Position numbers and translations under genes: made by a program. Source: Sphingomonas pseudosanguinis (GTDB taxonomy: Bacteria > Pseudomonadota > Alphaproteobacteria > Sphingomonadales > Sphingomonadaceae). From it: a stretch of DNA of 64,000 bases. Below the pieces are notes generated by a model, which was given only the letters and a program-made list of their open reading frames with translations, ran no database searches and was not told where the DNA came from. The stretch spans positions 26,215 to 90,214 of the forward strand of contig NZ_JACIDH010000013.1 in NCBI RefSeq assembly GCF_014196255.1, read 5' to 3'. Below are positions 28,252 through 35,276 of this stretch, piece after piece. Position 1 is the first letter of the stretch. Each line of letters starts with the position of its first letter.

Positions 28252-29405
28252 CGAGCACCTCCGGGCGGGTTCCCGAACGGACGCGGATCGGTAGCAAGCG
28301 GTTCGCCTTCCTGCCGGCCTGGCTGGTTGGCGGAGGTGTCGCGAGCTGGTGTTTTGCCGTTGGCGCGGAGGTTGTTCGCGGCGGTGCGGATGATGTTTCC
28401 CACATCGCGCGCGCGTTCTTCAAAGTTAGATTCTGGGTTAGACTCTAAGTTAAGGGTGCGATTCCACCCGTGTTTTCCATAGCTTATGGCTGACTTGGGT
28501 TCCTGATGGCACGAGCCTCGGGTTCCTGATGGCACGATAGTCCGGGTTCCCGATAGCACGAGGCCGTCCACAGCTTTTCCACAGGCCGCGAGCGGCTCGA
28601 AGGCGAGCAGCGTGCGCCCACCAATCTCCACCTCGAGAGAGAGGCGGTAGCCGGGCAGCGGCTGGCGCCGCACGATGTCGCGTAGCTCGAAGGCGAAGCG
28701 CTTGAACGGCGACAGGCTGCCGGATTTGAGATGGAGATGGCGCAGGTCGAAACGCCAGCCAGCGCGCTGACGGCCGCCATGTTTGCGCACGAGGCGGTAG
28801 AGCCAGCGATCGAGGCCGCCGGTGAGATCAAAATAGGCCGGGTCGATGGTCAGGATGAGAGCGTCGTCGAGAACGGCTTTGTAGAACCAGTCAGGGACGA
28901 TCAGCTCGATGCCATCGGGCCGCCCCTGACGATTGGTGCGCTCCTGCCACTCGTTGATCCAGGAGAAGCGATGGCGGCGGCCCTCGACCGGTTGCCGGAT
29001 GGATGTCGACACGGTCGTGGATTGCAGGCGGTCCAGCGCCGCCTTGAGGCGTTGATAGTCGCGCAAGGACGTACCGCGACCAACGTAGTTGAGGATCTCA
29101 TAGGGTGTCGCTGCCATCAGGCGCGAGGTGCGAAGACCGGCATCGCGCGCTTCGACGACCTGACTGGCCGCCCAGATCAGGATGTCCGCGTCCCAGATCG
29201 TGGCCATGCCGTGATCGGGCACGGCTTCGACCCGGATCGTGACGTTGCCGGCGGCAAAATCGATCGGGGCGATGCGACGGGATTTGGAGAGGGAGAAAAA
29301 GGGATAGGCCATCAGATCCTGCGCGTCTCGTGGCGCGAAGTCGCCAGGGAGCGCACGAAACAGATCGAGCTGCCCGCGCTCCGAAAGGTCACGACGCGCC
29401 GCCAT
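28248..29405 (-). CDS. repA: RepA-like replication initiator protein
   Basis: 385 residues. The initiator domain of this plasmid/ICE family is recognisable: MAYPFFSLSKSRRIAPIDF near the start, IWDADILIWAASQVVEARD, PYEILNYVGRGTSLRDYQRLKAAL and LTGGLDRWLYRLVRKHGGRQ (a winged-helix-like region). Beyond about residue 270 the sequence becomes repetitive (GTRTIVPSGTRGS) and hydrophilic because the DNA there carries iteron-like repeats. It lies 17 bases after the excisionase-like gene and overlaps parA. It probably initiates replication of the excised circle at sites within its own gene. Confidence 0.85.
   Translation of the reverse strand: MAARRDLSERGQLDLFRALPGDFAPRDAQDLMAYPFFSLSKSRRIAPIDFAAGNVTIRVEAVPDHGMATIWDADILIWAASQVVEARDAGLRTSRLMAATPYEILNYVGRGTSLRDYQRLKAALDRLQSTTVSTSIRQPVEGRRHRFSWINEWQERTNRQGRPDGIELIVPDWFYKAVLDDALILTIDPAYFDLTGGLDRWLYRLVRKHGGRQRAGWRFDLRHLHLKSGSLSPFKRFAFELRDIVRRQPLPGYRLSLEVEIGGRTLLAFEPLAACGKAVDGLVLSGTRTIVPSGTRGSCHQEPKSAISYGKHGWNRTLNLESNPESNFEERARDVGNIIRTAANNLRANGKTPARDTSANQPGRQEGEPLATDPRPFGNPPGGAR
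28425..28583. repeat. Candidate vegetative origin: iterons, DnaA box and AT-rich 12-mers inside repA
   Basis: Three 18-base direct repeats with core GGGTTCCTGATGGCACGA start at 28497, 28520 and 28544 (the third has two changes), giving 23-24 base spacing, about two helical turns. On one side is TTTTCCACA (28575-28583), fitting the DnaA-box consensus TTWTNCACA. On the other are AT-richer 12-base steps beginning GTTAGA/GTTAGA/GTTAAG at 28425, 28437 and 28449, similar to unwinding elements. All are within the 3' third of repA. Confidence 0.55.
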
Positions 29406-29422
29406 GGAGGGGACCGGCGCAA

Positions 29423-29704
29423 TCAGCGTGCGTAGCGGCCGGCGATCTGGCCGATCGGCAGCGCGTGGCGTTTGGCGGGAAGGACCGATCCGCGCGGATC
29501 GGAAGTCGAGGTGACGGCGCCGCGCGCCGCCCAGGTTTCGAGGTCGTCGACGGAATAGACGACCCGCCCGCCGAGTTTGCGGTAGGCCGGGCCGGTGCCA
29601 TAGGTGCGGTGCTTTTCGAGCGTGCGTGCCGAGAGGCTGAGAAACTCGGCGGCTTCCTTGGTCCGCAGGTAGCGTGGCGGGAGCGCGGCGGTATCGGGTC
29701 GCAT
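29423..29704 (-). CDS. AlpA/MerR-like helix-turn-helix protein, probable excisionase (RdfS-like)
   Basis: 93 residues from the ATG at 29704. The segment PRYLRTKEAAEFLSLSARTLEKHRTYGTGPAYRKLGGRVVYSVDDLETWAA is the standard excisionase/AlpA winged HTH. A basic C-terminal tail follows. It is the first gene of a run into repA, parA and traF. In ICEMlSymR7A the recombination directionality factor RdfS is such a protein and is switched on by FseA, whose homologue lies immediately upstream here. I infer that this gene promotes excision. Confidence 0.75.
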   Translation of the reverse strand: MRPDTAALPPRYLRTKEAAEFLSLSARTLEKHRTYGTGPAYRKLGGRVVYSVDDLETWAARGAVTSTSDPRGSVLPAKRHALPIGQIAGRYAR

Positions 29705-29801
29705 GAGCGGGCCTCCGTGGGGTTGCTGGGGGCCGCTGGCGATCAGCGGCTGACAGCGACCACGGTGGCGGAGGACCATCGGCGGGTGGGATGGGAAAGT
29801 T

Positions 29802-29824
29802 GGGGTGGCTGAATTTCCCACCCC
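29802..29824. promoter_or_regulatory. Inverted repeat in the excisionase promoter region
   Basis: GGGGTGG (29802-29808) and CCACCCC (29818-29824) are separated by nine bases. The repeat lies between the fseA-like stop and the excisionase start, the place where an FseA-type activator would act. It could also be a weak terminator for the upstream gene. Confidence 0.35.
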
Positions 29825-29838
29825 AGTCATCGACCCGG

Positions 29839-30601
29839 CTAAGCGCGGCGGCGGTGCCGGAGCAGTTTCAGATAGCCGCCGCCGATGAGCGCCATGCCTG
29901 CCTCGACGAACCCGATCACCGCGTCGCGCAGCGGTGATGTCTTCCAGGGGTCGGTTTCGACGCGCGCCGCGCCGTAAATTGCGATGGCGATCTCGCGATA
30001 GGTGGCGCCGTTCATGCGCCCATCGGCTGCGCGGAGCCTTAAGCGAAAACGGCGGCGCTGGTCGACGGTCAGGCGTGTGTCGCGCAGGGGCGGGCGTTCG
30101 AGCCAGGCTCGCGACAACCGGGTAAGCGCATCGATGCGGTCGAGGATGTCGTCATCGATTGGTATGACTGCCGCGAGTTGATCAGTGGGCGATACGCCGG
30201 GACGAAAAAGGATCTGGAGGTCATGCTCGCGGAGAACGGAGTACGCCCCTTCTGGGCCGTCACGCTCCGCAATGAAGCGATCGGCGAGACTATTGTCGGC
30301 CTGGGGCAGGAAGTCTGGCCGCTGCGTCAGCATGATGAGGGCCGGATTGCTCGATGGCGACCACACCACTTGCTGCTGCATCGCTGAAAGACTGGGTCTT
30401 GCGGCGAAATCGCAACCCCCAGCGCTGCTGCGCTTCGTGAGGCAGCGGCAAGGTTTCGGTGCTGGCGGAGGCCAGACGTGCGTAATGGTCCTGATACAGG
30501 CGGGATCTGCGAAGGCATTCCCATGCGAGTCCTTCGATCGCAAGAGTGTCGAGGAAGTCGTAGCCCCCCTCATTCCGCCAGTCCGATGTATCAGGCTTCA
30601 T
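29839..30601 (-). CDS. FseA-like excision activator (DUF6499 plus DUF2285) split by a +1 frameshift
   Basis: Two overlapping frames make one protein. The first starts at ATG 30601 (MKPDTSDWRNEGGYDFLD...EGLAWECLRRSRLYQDHY), the N-terminal DUF6499 domain. The second carries DUF2285 (SAMQQQVVWSPSSNPALIMLTQRPDF to GGGYLKLLRHRR), ending at 29839. Skipping one C at about 30403 (TTT-CGC-(C)-GCA-AGA on the coding strand) joins GLRF with ARPSLSAM and gives a continuous protein of about 253 residues. In ICEMlSymR7A the activator FseA is made by +1 programmed frameshifting between two such genes and turns on rdfS. The alternatives are a true disabling mutation or a sequencing error. Confidence 0.7.
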
Positions 30602-30687
30602 TGCATCAACTCCCCGCGTGGTGCGCGTAAGTCGAATGCCCATTGTTCGTGGCATGGGGTGAATGCCGGAACCCTGAAGCGGGGCAT

Positions 30688-30714
30688 CGCGTGATGTTGA
30701 AAGGGCATCACGCG
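30688..30714. promoter_or_regulatory. Inverted repeat upstream of the fseA-like gene
   Basis: Nine-base arms CGCGTGATG (30688-30696) and CATCACGCG (30706-30714) with a nine-base spacer. It begins 14 bases after the qseM-like stop and about 90 bases before the fseA-like start, so it could be an operator or a transcript-end hairpin (no T-tract). Confidence 0.4.
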
Positions 30715-30727
30715 GGCTGCAAGCATG

Positions 30728-30988
30728 TCAGCTGTGGGCCTGCCGGAGGAGATGCTGATAACCCGTGTGCGTCATCCAGCGGGCGCGGGCGAGATGGCTA
30801 TCATGGATGCGCTGGCAGCGCTCTGGTTCGCTGGCGGGGTCGAGGCCGAACAGGACCTGGACGGCTTCCTCCCAATGCGCACCGTCAGCGGCCGCATCCA
30901 ACAAGCGCATGTAGAGTTTGACATGCGACCTGTCGTACTCGGTGAGTTCCTGCCCGGACGGCGCGATATCGTCGAATGCTTTGGTCAT
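30728..30988 (-). CDS. Stand-alone DUF2285-like protein, possible QseM-type antiactivator
   Basis: 86 residues from ATG 30988. It aligns by eye with the C-terminal DUF2285 part of the neighbouring fseA-like protein: both share LT..DR.....RL, a central A..G followed by E, and a terminal GY-LLR. In ICEMlSymR7A the antiactivator QseM is a small protein of this kind that binds FseA and TraR and blocks excision. Size, fold pattern and position beside fseA and an XRE regulator support the same role here. An N-terminal extension from 31030 is possible but less likely. Confidence 0.6.
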   Translation of the reverse strand: MTKAFDDIAPSGQELTEYDRSHVKLYMRLLDAAADGAHWEEAVQVLFGLDPASEPERCQRIHDSHLARARWMTHTGYQHLLRQAHS

Positions 30989-31001
30989 GGTACAGACGCG
31001 A

Positions 31002-31030
31002 TTGGTAAACGAAGCCTGCCCGTTAACCAA
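31002..31030. promoter_or_regulatory. Imperfect inverted repeat upstream of the qseM-like gene
   Basis: TTGGTAAACG (31002-31011) and CGTTAACCAA (31021-31030) match in nine of ten positions around a nine-base spacer, 13 bases before the ATG at 30988. Its position suits a repressor operator for the small DUF2285 gene; the XRE protein encoded just upstream is the obvious candidate. Confidence 0.45.
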
Positions 31031-31080
31031 GTTCGATCGAGCCCATCGGCAGCGTATGCAATGGGCGATTACGCGGAAGG

Positions 31081-31347
31081 TCAGTGCGCGACGGTGGATC
31101 GGTTCGGCTTGTTTCCGCGATCGTCGACCAGCAGCACTCCTTGCCCACGGTCGGTCGACAGGAAAACGATGCCGGCGGCTTCCAGGGCCCTGCGTGCCTG
31201 ATCGCGTGTCGTCTCGTACACCTCGAGCCCGCTTTCGGATTCAAGGCGTTTGAGTGCTGTCAGCGATATGCGAGCCTTGTCAGCGAGCGTCTCCTGCGTC
31301 CAACCCAGCAACGCGCGTGCGGCCCGGGATTGTCGGGCGGTGATCAT
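31081..31347 (-). CDS. XRE-family helix-turn-helix regulator (QseC-like)
   Basis: 88 residues. MITARQSRAARALLGWTQETLADKARISLTALKRLESESG is a textbook XRE/Cro HTH, followed by a short beta-rich tail (GIVFLSTDRGQGVLLVDDRG) common in these ICE regulators. The start at 31347 has the strong Shine-Dalgarno GGGAGGTGAT and sits inside a 16-base palindrome, suggesting autoregulation. In ICEMlSymR7A the XRE-type QseC controls qseM; here the qseM-like gene is directly downstream on the same strand rather than divergent. Confidence 0.8.
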   Translation of the reverse strand: MITARQSRAARALLGWTQETLADKARISLTALKRLESESGLEVYETTRDQARRALEAAGIVFLSTDRGQGVLLVDDRGNKPNRSTVAH

Positions 31348-31406
31348 GCATGATCACCTCCCATCGCAACCCACGCGCGCTCCAGAACTACGACTATTTT
31401 AGTCGT
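31341..31406. promoter_or_regulatory. Two palindromes at the XRE gene start, candidate operators
   Basis: TGATCATGCATGATCA (31341-31356) is a perfect 16-base palindrome overlapping the ribosome-binding site and start codon of the XRE gene. ACGACTA-TTT-TAGTCGT (31390-31406) is a second perfect palindrome 43 bases upstream of the start. Paired operators of this kind are typical for Cro/C-protein-like autoregulation. The rest of 31407-31629 shows no convincing gene. Confidence 0.5.
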
Positions 31407-31629
31407 CCTCGCCCCTTCCGGCTAGCTTATAGACCCGAGTCGGGGACCGGCATCGCGATGATCTTGACCGGTCGATTCGCCTATTTGTCTTGATGTTATT
31501 GGTGAGGCCGAGGGTTCTTCTGCCCGGTTTTTCGGTTTCGCCAGTAAGGCCGAACCGTTCGCATTCGGTTGCGGCGCATCTATCCGCGGACCGCACCAGT
31601 GGCAGCCGATCCGCTTTGAATCGGAAGGC

Positions 31630-31653
31630 GGCCCCGGCCTTGCGGCCGGGGCC
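31630..31653 (-). terminator. GC-rich hairpin after the second DUF736 gene
   Basis: GGCCCCGGCC and GGCCGGGGCC form a perfect ten-base stem with a four-base loop, 15 bases beyond the DUF736 stop on the minus strand. The following T content is low, so this is a probable rather than certain terminator. Confidence 0.5.
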
Positions 31654-31667
31654 TTGCTGTGTCCGCC

Positions 31668-31994
31668 TCAGTCGCTGCGGCGACCGTTGGGGCGGGACCA
31701 GATGAGGGAGAAGCCTTCGCCATCCTCGTCGTCGAAGAGGTTGGCGTAGATCGGAGCGTTGAAGCTCGGATCGTCGAGCTTGAGGCCCAGATAGTCGCGC
31801 CCCTCGTTGGAGCGCTTGGACCAGGCGGCGCCAATCTCGGCGCGGCCGACCAGGACCCGGTGGCTGGGGGCGTTCTCGCCGTTGGCGCGCAGGTCGGGAA
31901 CGATGCGCACGCCCTTGGCCTGGACGCTGAGGGTGACGATTTCGCCGGTGAATTCGTTCGAGCCGGTCTTCTTGAAGGTGCCGATGGTCGCCAT
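31668..31994 (-). CDS. DUF736 protein, second copy
   Basis: 108 residues beginning MATIGTFKKTGSNEFTGEIVTLSVQAKGVRI and ending APIYANLFDDEDGEGFSLIWSRPNGRR. It is paralogous to the DUF736 gene at 25886-26221, sharing the NLF.D..D..S-W-SRP tail. It appears monocistronic, with a long 5' leader that resembles the leader of the DUF2493 gene and a hairpin downstream. High-level expression and a nucleic-acid role are guesses only. Confidence 0.85.
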   Translation of the reverse strand: MATIGTFKKTGSNEFTGEIVTLSVQAKGVRIVPDLRANGENAPSHRVLVGRAEIGAAWSKRSNEGRDYLGLKLDDPSFNAPIYANLFDDEDGEGFSLIWSRPNGRRSD

Positions 31995-32187
31995 TGTAAG
32001 TCTCCGTTTTCCGTTTCGAGCCCGCACCACTGCGGCCTCGATGGCGATCGACCGGCCGGAGGCGAGCGCCGACACATCGCTTGCGACCGCAGCGAGAGCG
32101 GAGGATGGCGCAGGCGCGACTTTGTTGTTTCGCGAGGAATGACGGCGCAGCCGGCAGGGGAAGAAAGTCGGGACCAGCCGTTGTGGC
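31995..32187 (-). promoter_or_regulatory. 5' leader of the DUF736 gene (type 2 leader)
   Basis: No gene is seen here. The block at 32097-32140 (plus-strand AGCGGAGGATGGCG, then a GGC-rich step and CGACTTTGTTGTTTCGCGA) closely matches 35035-35077 upstream of the DUF2493 gene. A conserved untranslated leader or promoter element shared by two ICE transcription units is the simplest reading. Confidence 0.45.
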
Positions 32188-32337
32188 TTAGGCGCTCGAG
32201 GCGAAGCTGACCTTCGGCCAGATCAGGCCATTGAAGAGGCCGTTTTGGAGCGGGTGCTGGACGGGATCGTTGGCGGAGACGGTGGCGGCCCTCGCATTGG
32301 CCCCGGAGACCCGATCAATGATCACAGGTGGAAACAT
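32188..32337 (-). CDS. Possible 49-residue small protein
   Basis: An ATG-started frame (MFPPVIIDRVSGANARAATV...) ends FNGLIWPKVSFASSA. The composition looks protein-like, but AGGG abuts the start codon, giving poor ribosome-binding spacing, and there are no recognisable motifs. The stretch 32338-32568 beyond it shows nothing I can name. Confidence 0.3.
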   Translation of the reverse strand: MFPPVIIDRVSGANARAATVSANDPVQHPLQNGLFNGLIWPKVSFASSA

Positions 32338-32568
32338 CCCTTGAACAGGCCTGCGCTACGCATTTGCCATTCCGTTAGCCCTGACGGAACGCTTCGACAC
32401 TGAGGTTCCTCCGGCCACGACGTCGCTGCCGCTTACGGCGCGCTCCACCGCTGCACGACAGGCGGGCACAGCCGATGTCCCGCAATTCCGCTTCCTATCG
32501 GGCTAGCCTGATGGCGTGCGTGATAATGCCATGCGCCGCCTGATCCCGCTCCAAATGGGTGTCGGGGG

Positions 32569-33009
32569 TTAGGTGTGGGACACATGCCCCGCCACAGGGC
32601 TGGACGCCGCCATTCCGGTGATACGGGCGAAAGCGACGATGCCGACCGCGATGGCTCCGATGATCGAGAATGCGGTCTGCCATGTCTCCGACGGCATGGT
32701 GTGTTTCACGATACCATGGGTGGCATGGAAACCGGCGACCACAGCCGGGGCGACGAAGGCCGCGGCGATGAGCAGCCGCGCCCAGGTCGGACGGACGGTC
32801 GCGAGCAGCAATTGGCCGAGGCCGAAGGTAAGACCTGCGGCGACAAAACCGACAAGGATCGCGCCTAGCCATCCGGTGCCAGTGCCATAGGCCCATGTGC
32901 CTGCGGTCACGCCCGCGAAGAACGGAAGTGCGAATACCGCAAGCGTGAACAGCAGCCAGCAAAGGAAGCCGATGGCGGCGATGCTGAGAAGAATGCCGAT
33001 GAAGATCAT
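32569..33009 (-). CDS. Small polytopic membrane protein of unknown function
   Basis: 146 residues from ATG 33009 (MIFIGILLSIAAIGFLCWLLF). About four transmembrane helices are seen: residues 3-35, 46-66, 75-95 and 115-132. The short loops are Gly/Thr rich (GVTAGTWAYGTGTGWLGA). There is no signal peptide cleavage site and no family I recognise. It lies alone between DUF736 and a small membrane peptide, all on the minus strand. It could be an ICE surface or stress factor; no function is claimed. Confidence 0.65.
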   Translation of the reverse strand: MIFIGILLSIAAIGFLCWLLFTLAVFALPFFAGVTAGTWAYGTGTGWLGAILVGFVAAGLTFGLGQLLLATVRPTWARLLIAAAFVAPAVVAGFHATHGIVKHTMPSETWQTAFSIIGAIAVGIVAFARITGMAASSPVAGHVSHT

Positions 33010-33141
33010 GGTGGTGTCTCCGCAAATGTCAGACGGATGCGCCTCCACCACCACCATGGCGCGACAGCGAGATTAGCAGAAATTCTGTCGCCGGGGGAGC
33101 GCAAGCGCGCCGCGTCCGCCGTTCGTGCGACCCCGTTCGCC

Positions 33142-33309
33142 TCATGAGGCGAAGGGGTCGATTTCACCGATGATGGCGTCGTCGTCGCCGTCATATTCGG
33201 TAGCCGGGGTGACGGAGAGCGTGCCGTCGCCGGCGCGGTAGATGACAATGGCGGCCATCAGGGTGGTGGCGAGGCTGAAGGCGAAGGCGTGAGCGGTTTG
33301 GAAGGACAT
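33142..33309 (-). CDS. Short single-span membrane peptide
   Basis: 55 residues (MSFQTAHAFAFSLATTLMAAIVIY...). One N-terminal hydrophobic helix is followed by an acidic, soluble tail (EYDGDDDAIIGEIDPFAS). The acidic tail and clean start after a CAGG-type site make it plausible as a real gene. No family is recognised. Confidence 0.5.
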   Translation of the reverse strand: MSFQTAHAFAFSLATTLMAAIVIYRAGDGTLSVTPATEYDGDDDAIIGEIDPFAS

Positions 33310-33628
33310 CGACCTGGCTCCTGTTTGAGCGGAGGTCCATCCCCCGCTGACAGGCGCCCGAAGAGTTCGGCCGTTGGCCGCAATCACCGCGCAAGGCGCA
33401 GCCGGAGCGGCGGCACGCGCATGCGTAGTCCGACCCTTTACGGGTTGATGGCGTCAGGCCATCGGCAGAACCAAAGGATCAGCGTCTTGAAGCGGGGTGG
33501 GCAGACGGCCAACGGGATGGGTGTATGCCTCTTCCGAACGGGAGCATCCTGCGGTGGGTTCTCCAGACTTGGAGTTGGTAGTATTCTCTGAGTGGTGCGT
33601 CACGTAGTTAGTACTCAATGTTCGAATT
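33310..33628. other. Intergenic stretch without a recognisable gene
   Basis: Between two oppositely oriented genes. The right part (from about 33550) is richer in A/T than the surrounding ICE and probably contains the promoter of the plus-strand gene at 33640. No good sigma-70 match, repeat or RNA gene was found. Confidence 0.4.
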
Positions 33629-33639
33629 GGAGGAAAATT

Positions 33640-33993
33640 TTGAGATTCAGTGAGTTCGCGAACCTTCCTACTTTGACCGAAATCCTTGTGTCCGAAGACA
33701 ATGACCGCTTTGAACGCCTGGACGAAGGCAAATGGGTTAACGGTCGTTTCGATAAGAACATTCGCATCGATCAGCCAACTCACGGTGTTGGGCAGACCCA
33801 TGCGCATGTATACGGGCGGAAAGGAGATGAGATCGGCGTTGTAAATATTGACGGTTCATCGAGCCATGGCACGCAATGCCGGCTGAGCGATGCCGATGCC
33901 GACGCCCTGCGCAATCGTGGTTTCACTATCAGAGCCGGCAACATCGTCGAATGGATCGTGCTGGGCACGCAACCTCAGCTACTCTTGGGTTGA
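33640..33993 (+). CDS. Orphan hypothetical protein, plus strand
   Basis: 117 residues if the TTG at 33640 is the start, chosen because GGAGG (33629-33633) lies six bases before it; a GTG at 33592 would give 133 residues but has no such site. The sequence is polar, with GQTHAHVYGRKGDEIGVVNIDGSSSHGTQCRLSDADADALRNRGFTI and a hydrophobic end (NIVEWIVLG). It is the only plus-strand gene between the LysR gene and the tRNA, and its codon use is less GC-rich than its neighbours. I do not recognise the family; it is probably a cargo gene inserted in the backbone. Confidence 0.55.
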   Translation: MRFSEFANLPTLTEILVSEDNDRFERLDEGKWVNGRFDKNIRIDQPTHGVGQTHAHVYGRKGDEIGVVNIDGSSSHGTQCRLSDADADALRNRGFTIRAGNIVEWIVLGTQPQLLLG

Positions 33994-34002
33994 CGGCGGC
34001 GC

Positions 34003-34929
34003 TTACGCGCCGCCCGAGCCGAACCGATAGACCGGGATGCCCATCTTGCGGGCTTTGTCGGCGAGATTGTCCTGAATGCCCGTGCCTGGGAAGATCACGA
34101 CCCCGATCGGCACGATGCTGAGCATCTGGTCGTTGCGTTTGAAAGGTGCCGCCTTGGCGTGCCTGGTCCAGTCGGGCTTGAAGGCGACCTGCGGCACCTT
34201 GCGGCTGTCGGCCCAGCGCGAAGCGATCTTTTCGGCGCCTTTCGGCGAGCCGCCGTGCAACAGCACCATGTCCGGGTGCTTAGCATGGATCTGATCGAGC
34301 TTGGCCCAGATATGCTTATGGTCGGCGGTGTCGCCACCCGAGAAGGCGATCTTCGGCCCGGCTGGCACGAGCACCTCGCTATCTGCGCGCCTCCTGGCGG
34401 CGAGGAAATCGCGGCTGTCGATCAGCGACGCGGTGAGGTGGCGATGGTTGACCCGCGATCCGGTGCGTTGCGACCAGGGTGAGCCGGTGGCGACGCGATA
34501 GCGCTCGGCGGCAGCCTCGCGGAAGGTTTCCATGCCGTCGCGGCGGTCGATCAGGTTCATGCCGATGTCGATGAGGCGCTCGAGCTGGAGGGATTTCACC
34601 TCGGAGCCGTCCTGTTCGCGCTGAAGCTGCTTTTGCGCTTGCTCGTTGTCGTCGAGCTTCTGCTCGATCCGGTCCACGGCGCGGTGGAAGATGTTGACGG
34701 TCGACCAGAGCAGATCGGGGAGATCGAAATCGAGGCTGGTGTCGGTGATCGTGGCGACGAGGGCGTCGAAGATGTCGGCGACGGCGCCTTCGATGATGCG
34801 GTCCTCCGGTGGCGGGCGCTGGTCGAGTTCGTCTTCGGAAGGACGATAGCCGTGGAGTTGCAAGTCCTGGATCAGCTGGTCGGTCGGGGATGACTCGTGG
34901 TGCGGTTCGTAGTCGTCGTGCTCGCTCAT
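34003..34929 (-). CDS. DUF2493 / SLOG-domain protein
   Basis: 308 residues from ATG 34929. The N-terminal two-thirds are acidic and helical (IFDALVATITDTSLDFDLPDLLWSTVNIFHRAVDRIEQKLDDNEQAQKQL), probably a coiled-coil. The C-terminal DUF2493 domain has a Rossmann-like SLOG nucleotide-binding pattern: KIAFSGGD, LLHGGSPKGAEKIASRWA and GVVIFPGTGIQDNLADKARKMGIPVYRF. SLOG proteins bind or process nucleotide-derived ligands; the ICE role is unknown. It has its own conserved leader. Confidence 0.8.
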   Translation of the reverse strand: MSEHDDYEPHHESSPTDQLIQDLQLHGYRPSEDELDQRPPPEDRIIEGAVADIFDALVATITDTSLDFDLPDLLWSTVNIFHRAVDRIEQKLDDNEQAQKQLQREQDGSEVKSLQLERLIDIGMNLIDRRDGMETFREAAAERYRVATGSPWSQRTGSRVNHRHLTASLIDSRDFLAARRRADSEVLVPAGPKIAFSGGDTADHKHIWAKLDQIHAKHPDMVLLHGGSPKGAEKIASRWADSRKVPQVAFKPDWTRHAKAAPFKRNDQMLSIVPIGVVIFPGTGIQDNLADKARKMGIPVYRFGSGGA

Positions 34930-35276
34930 GGGATGCTCCGTCGGATTGGACCGCGACCATCGCGGCCTTCTTGGCGACGAAGCCGTCGGGCGGGACGGAC
35001 CTGCACCCGGAGCGCAGCGAAGGGCCGAAGCGTCAGCGGAGGATGGCGAAGGCCGGCGATTTTGTTTCGCGATGGAAAGGCGCGGGTTCGGGGTCCCCAG
35101 GCGGCTTGCCGCATGGGGTGGGCCTGGGCCGCCGGAAAATCGTCGGCCGCAGCCATTGCCGATCCGGCCCGGCTGACGGCCGATCGCCCTCTCGAAGGCC
35201 GAGGCGCGGTCCTCTTTCCGCCGCTGCGCATCCACTCGGACATGACCGCTGCGCGCAGCCCTTCAGCCCTTTCCGG
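34930..35276 (-). promoter_or_regulatory. Non-coding leader upstream of DUF2493 (type 2 leader)
   Basis: No convincing gene is present; the in-frame extension here has random-looking composition. The block 35035-35077 (AGCGGAGGATGGCGAAGG, then CGATTTTGTTTCGCGATGGAA) repeats the leader seen upstream of DUF736 at 32097-32140. Confidence 0.45.

Noticed and set aside
29839..30601. Simple pseudogene call for the frameshifted fseA-like gene
   Set aside because: Both domains look intact, the shift is +1 as in the known FseA mechanism, and the overlap is open in both frames; a defect or sequencing error remains possible but is not the preferred reading.
33592..33639. GTG start 16 codons upstream for the orphan gene
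   Set aside because: No ribosome-binding site precedes it, while GGAGG lies at good spacing before the TTG at 33640.
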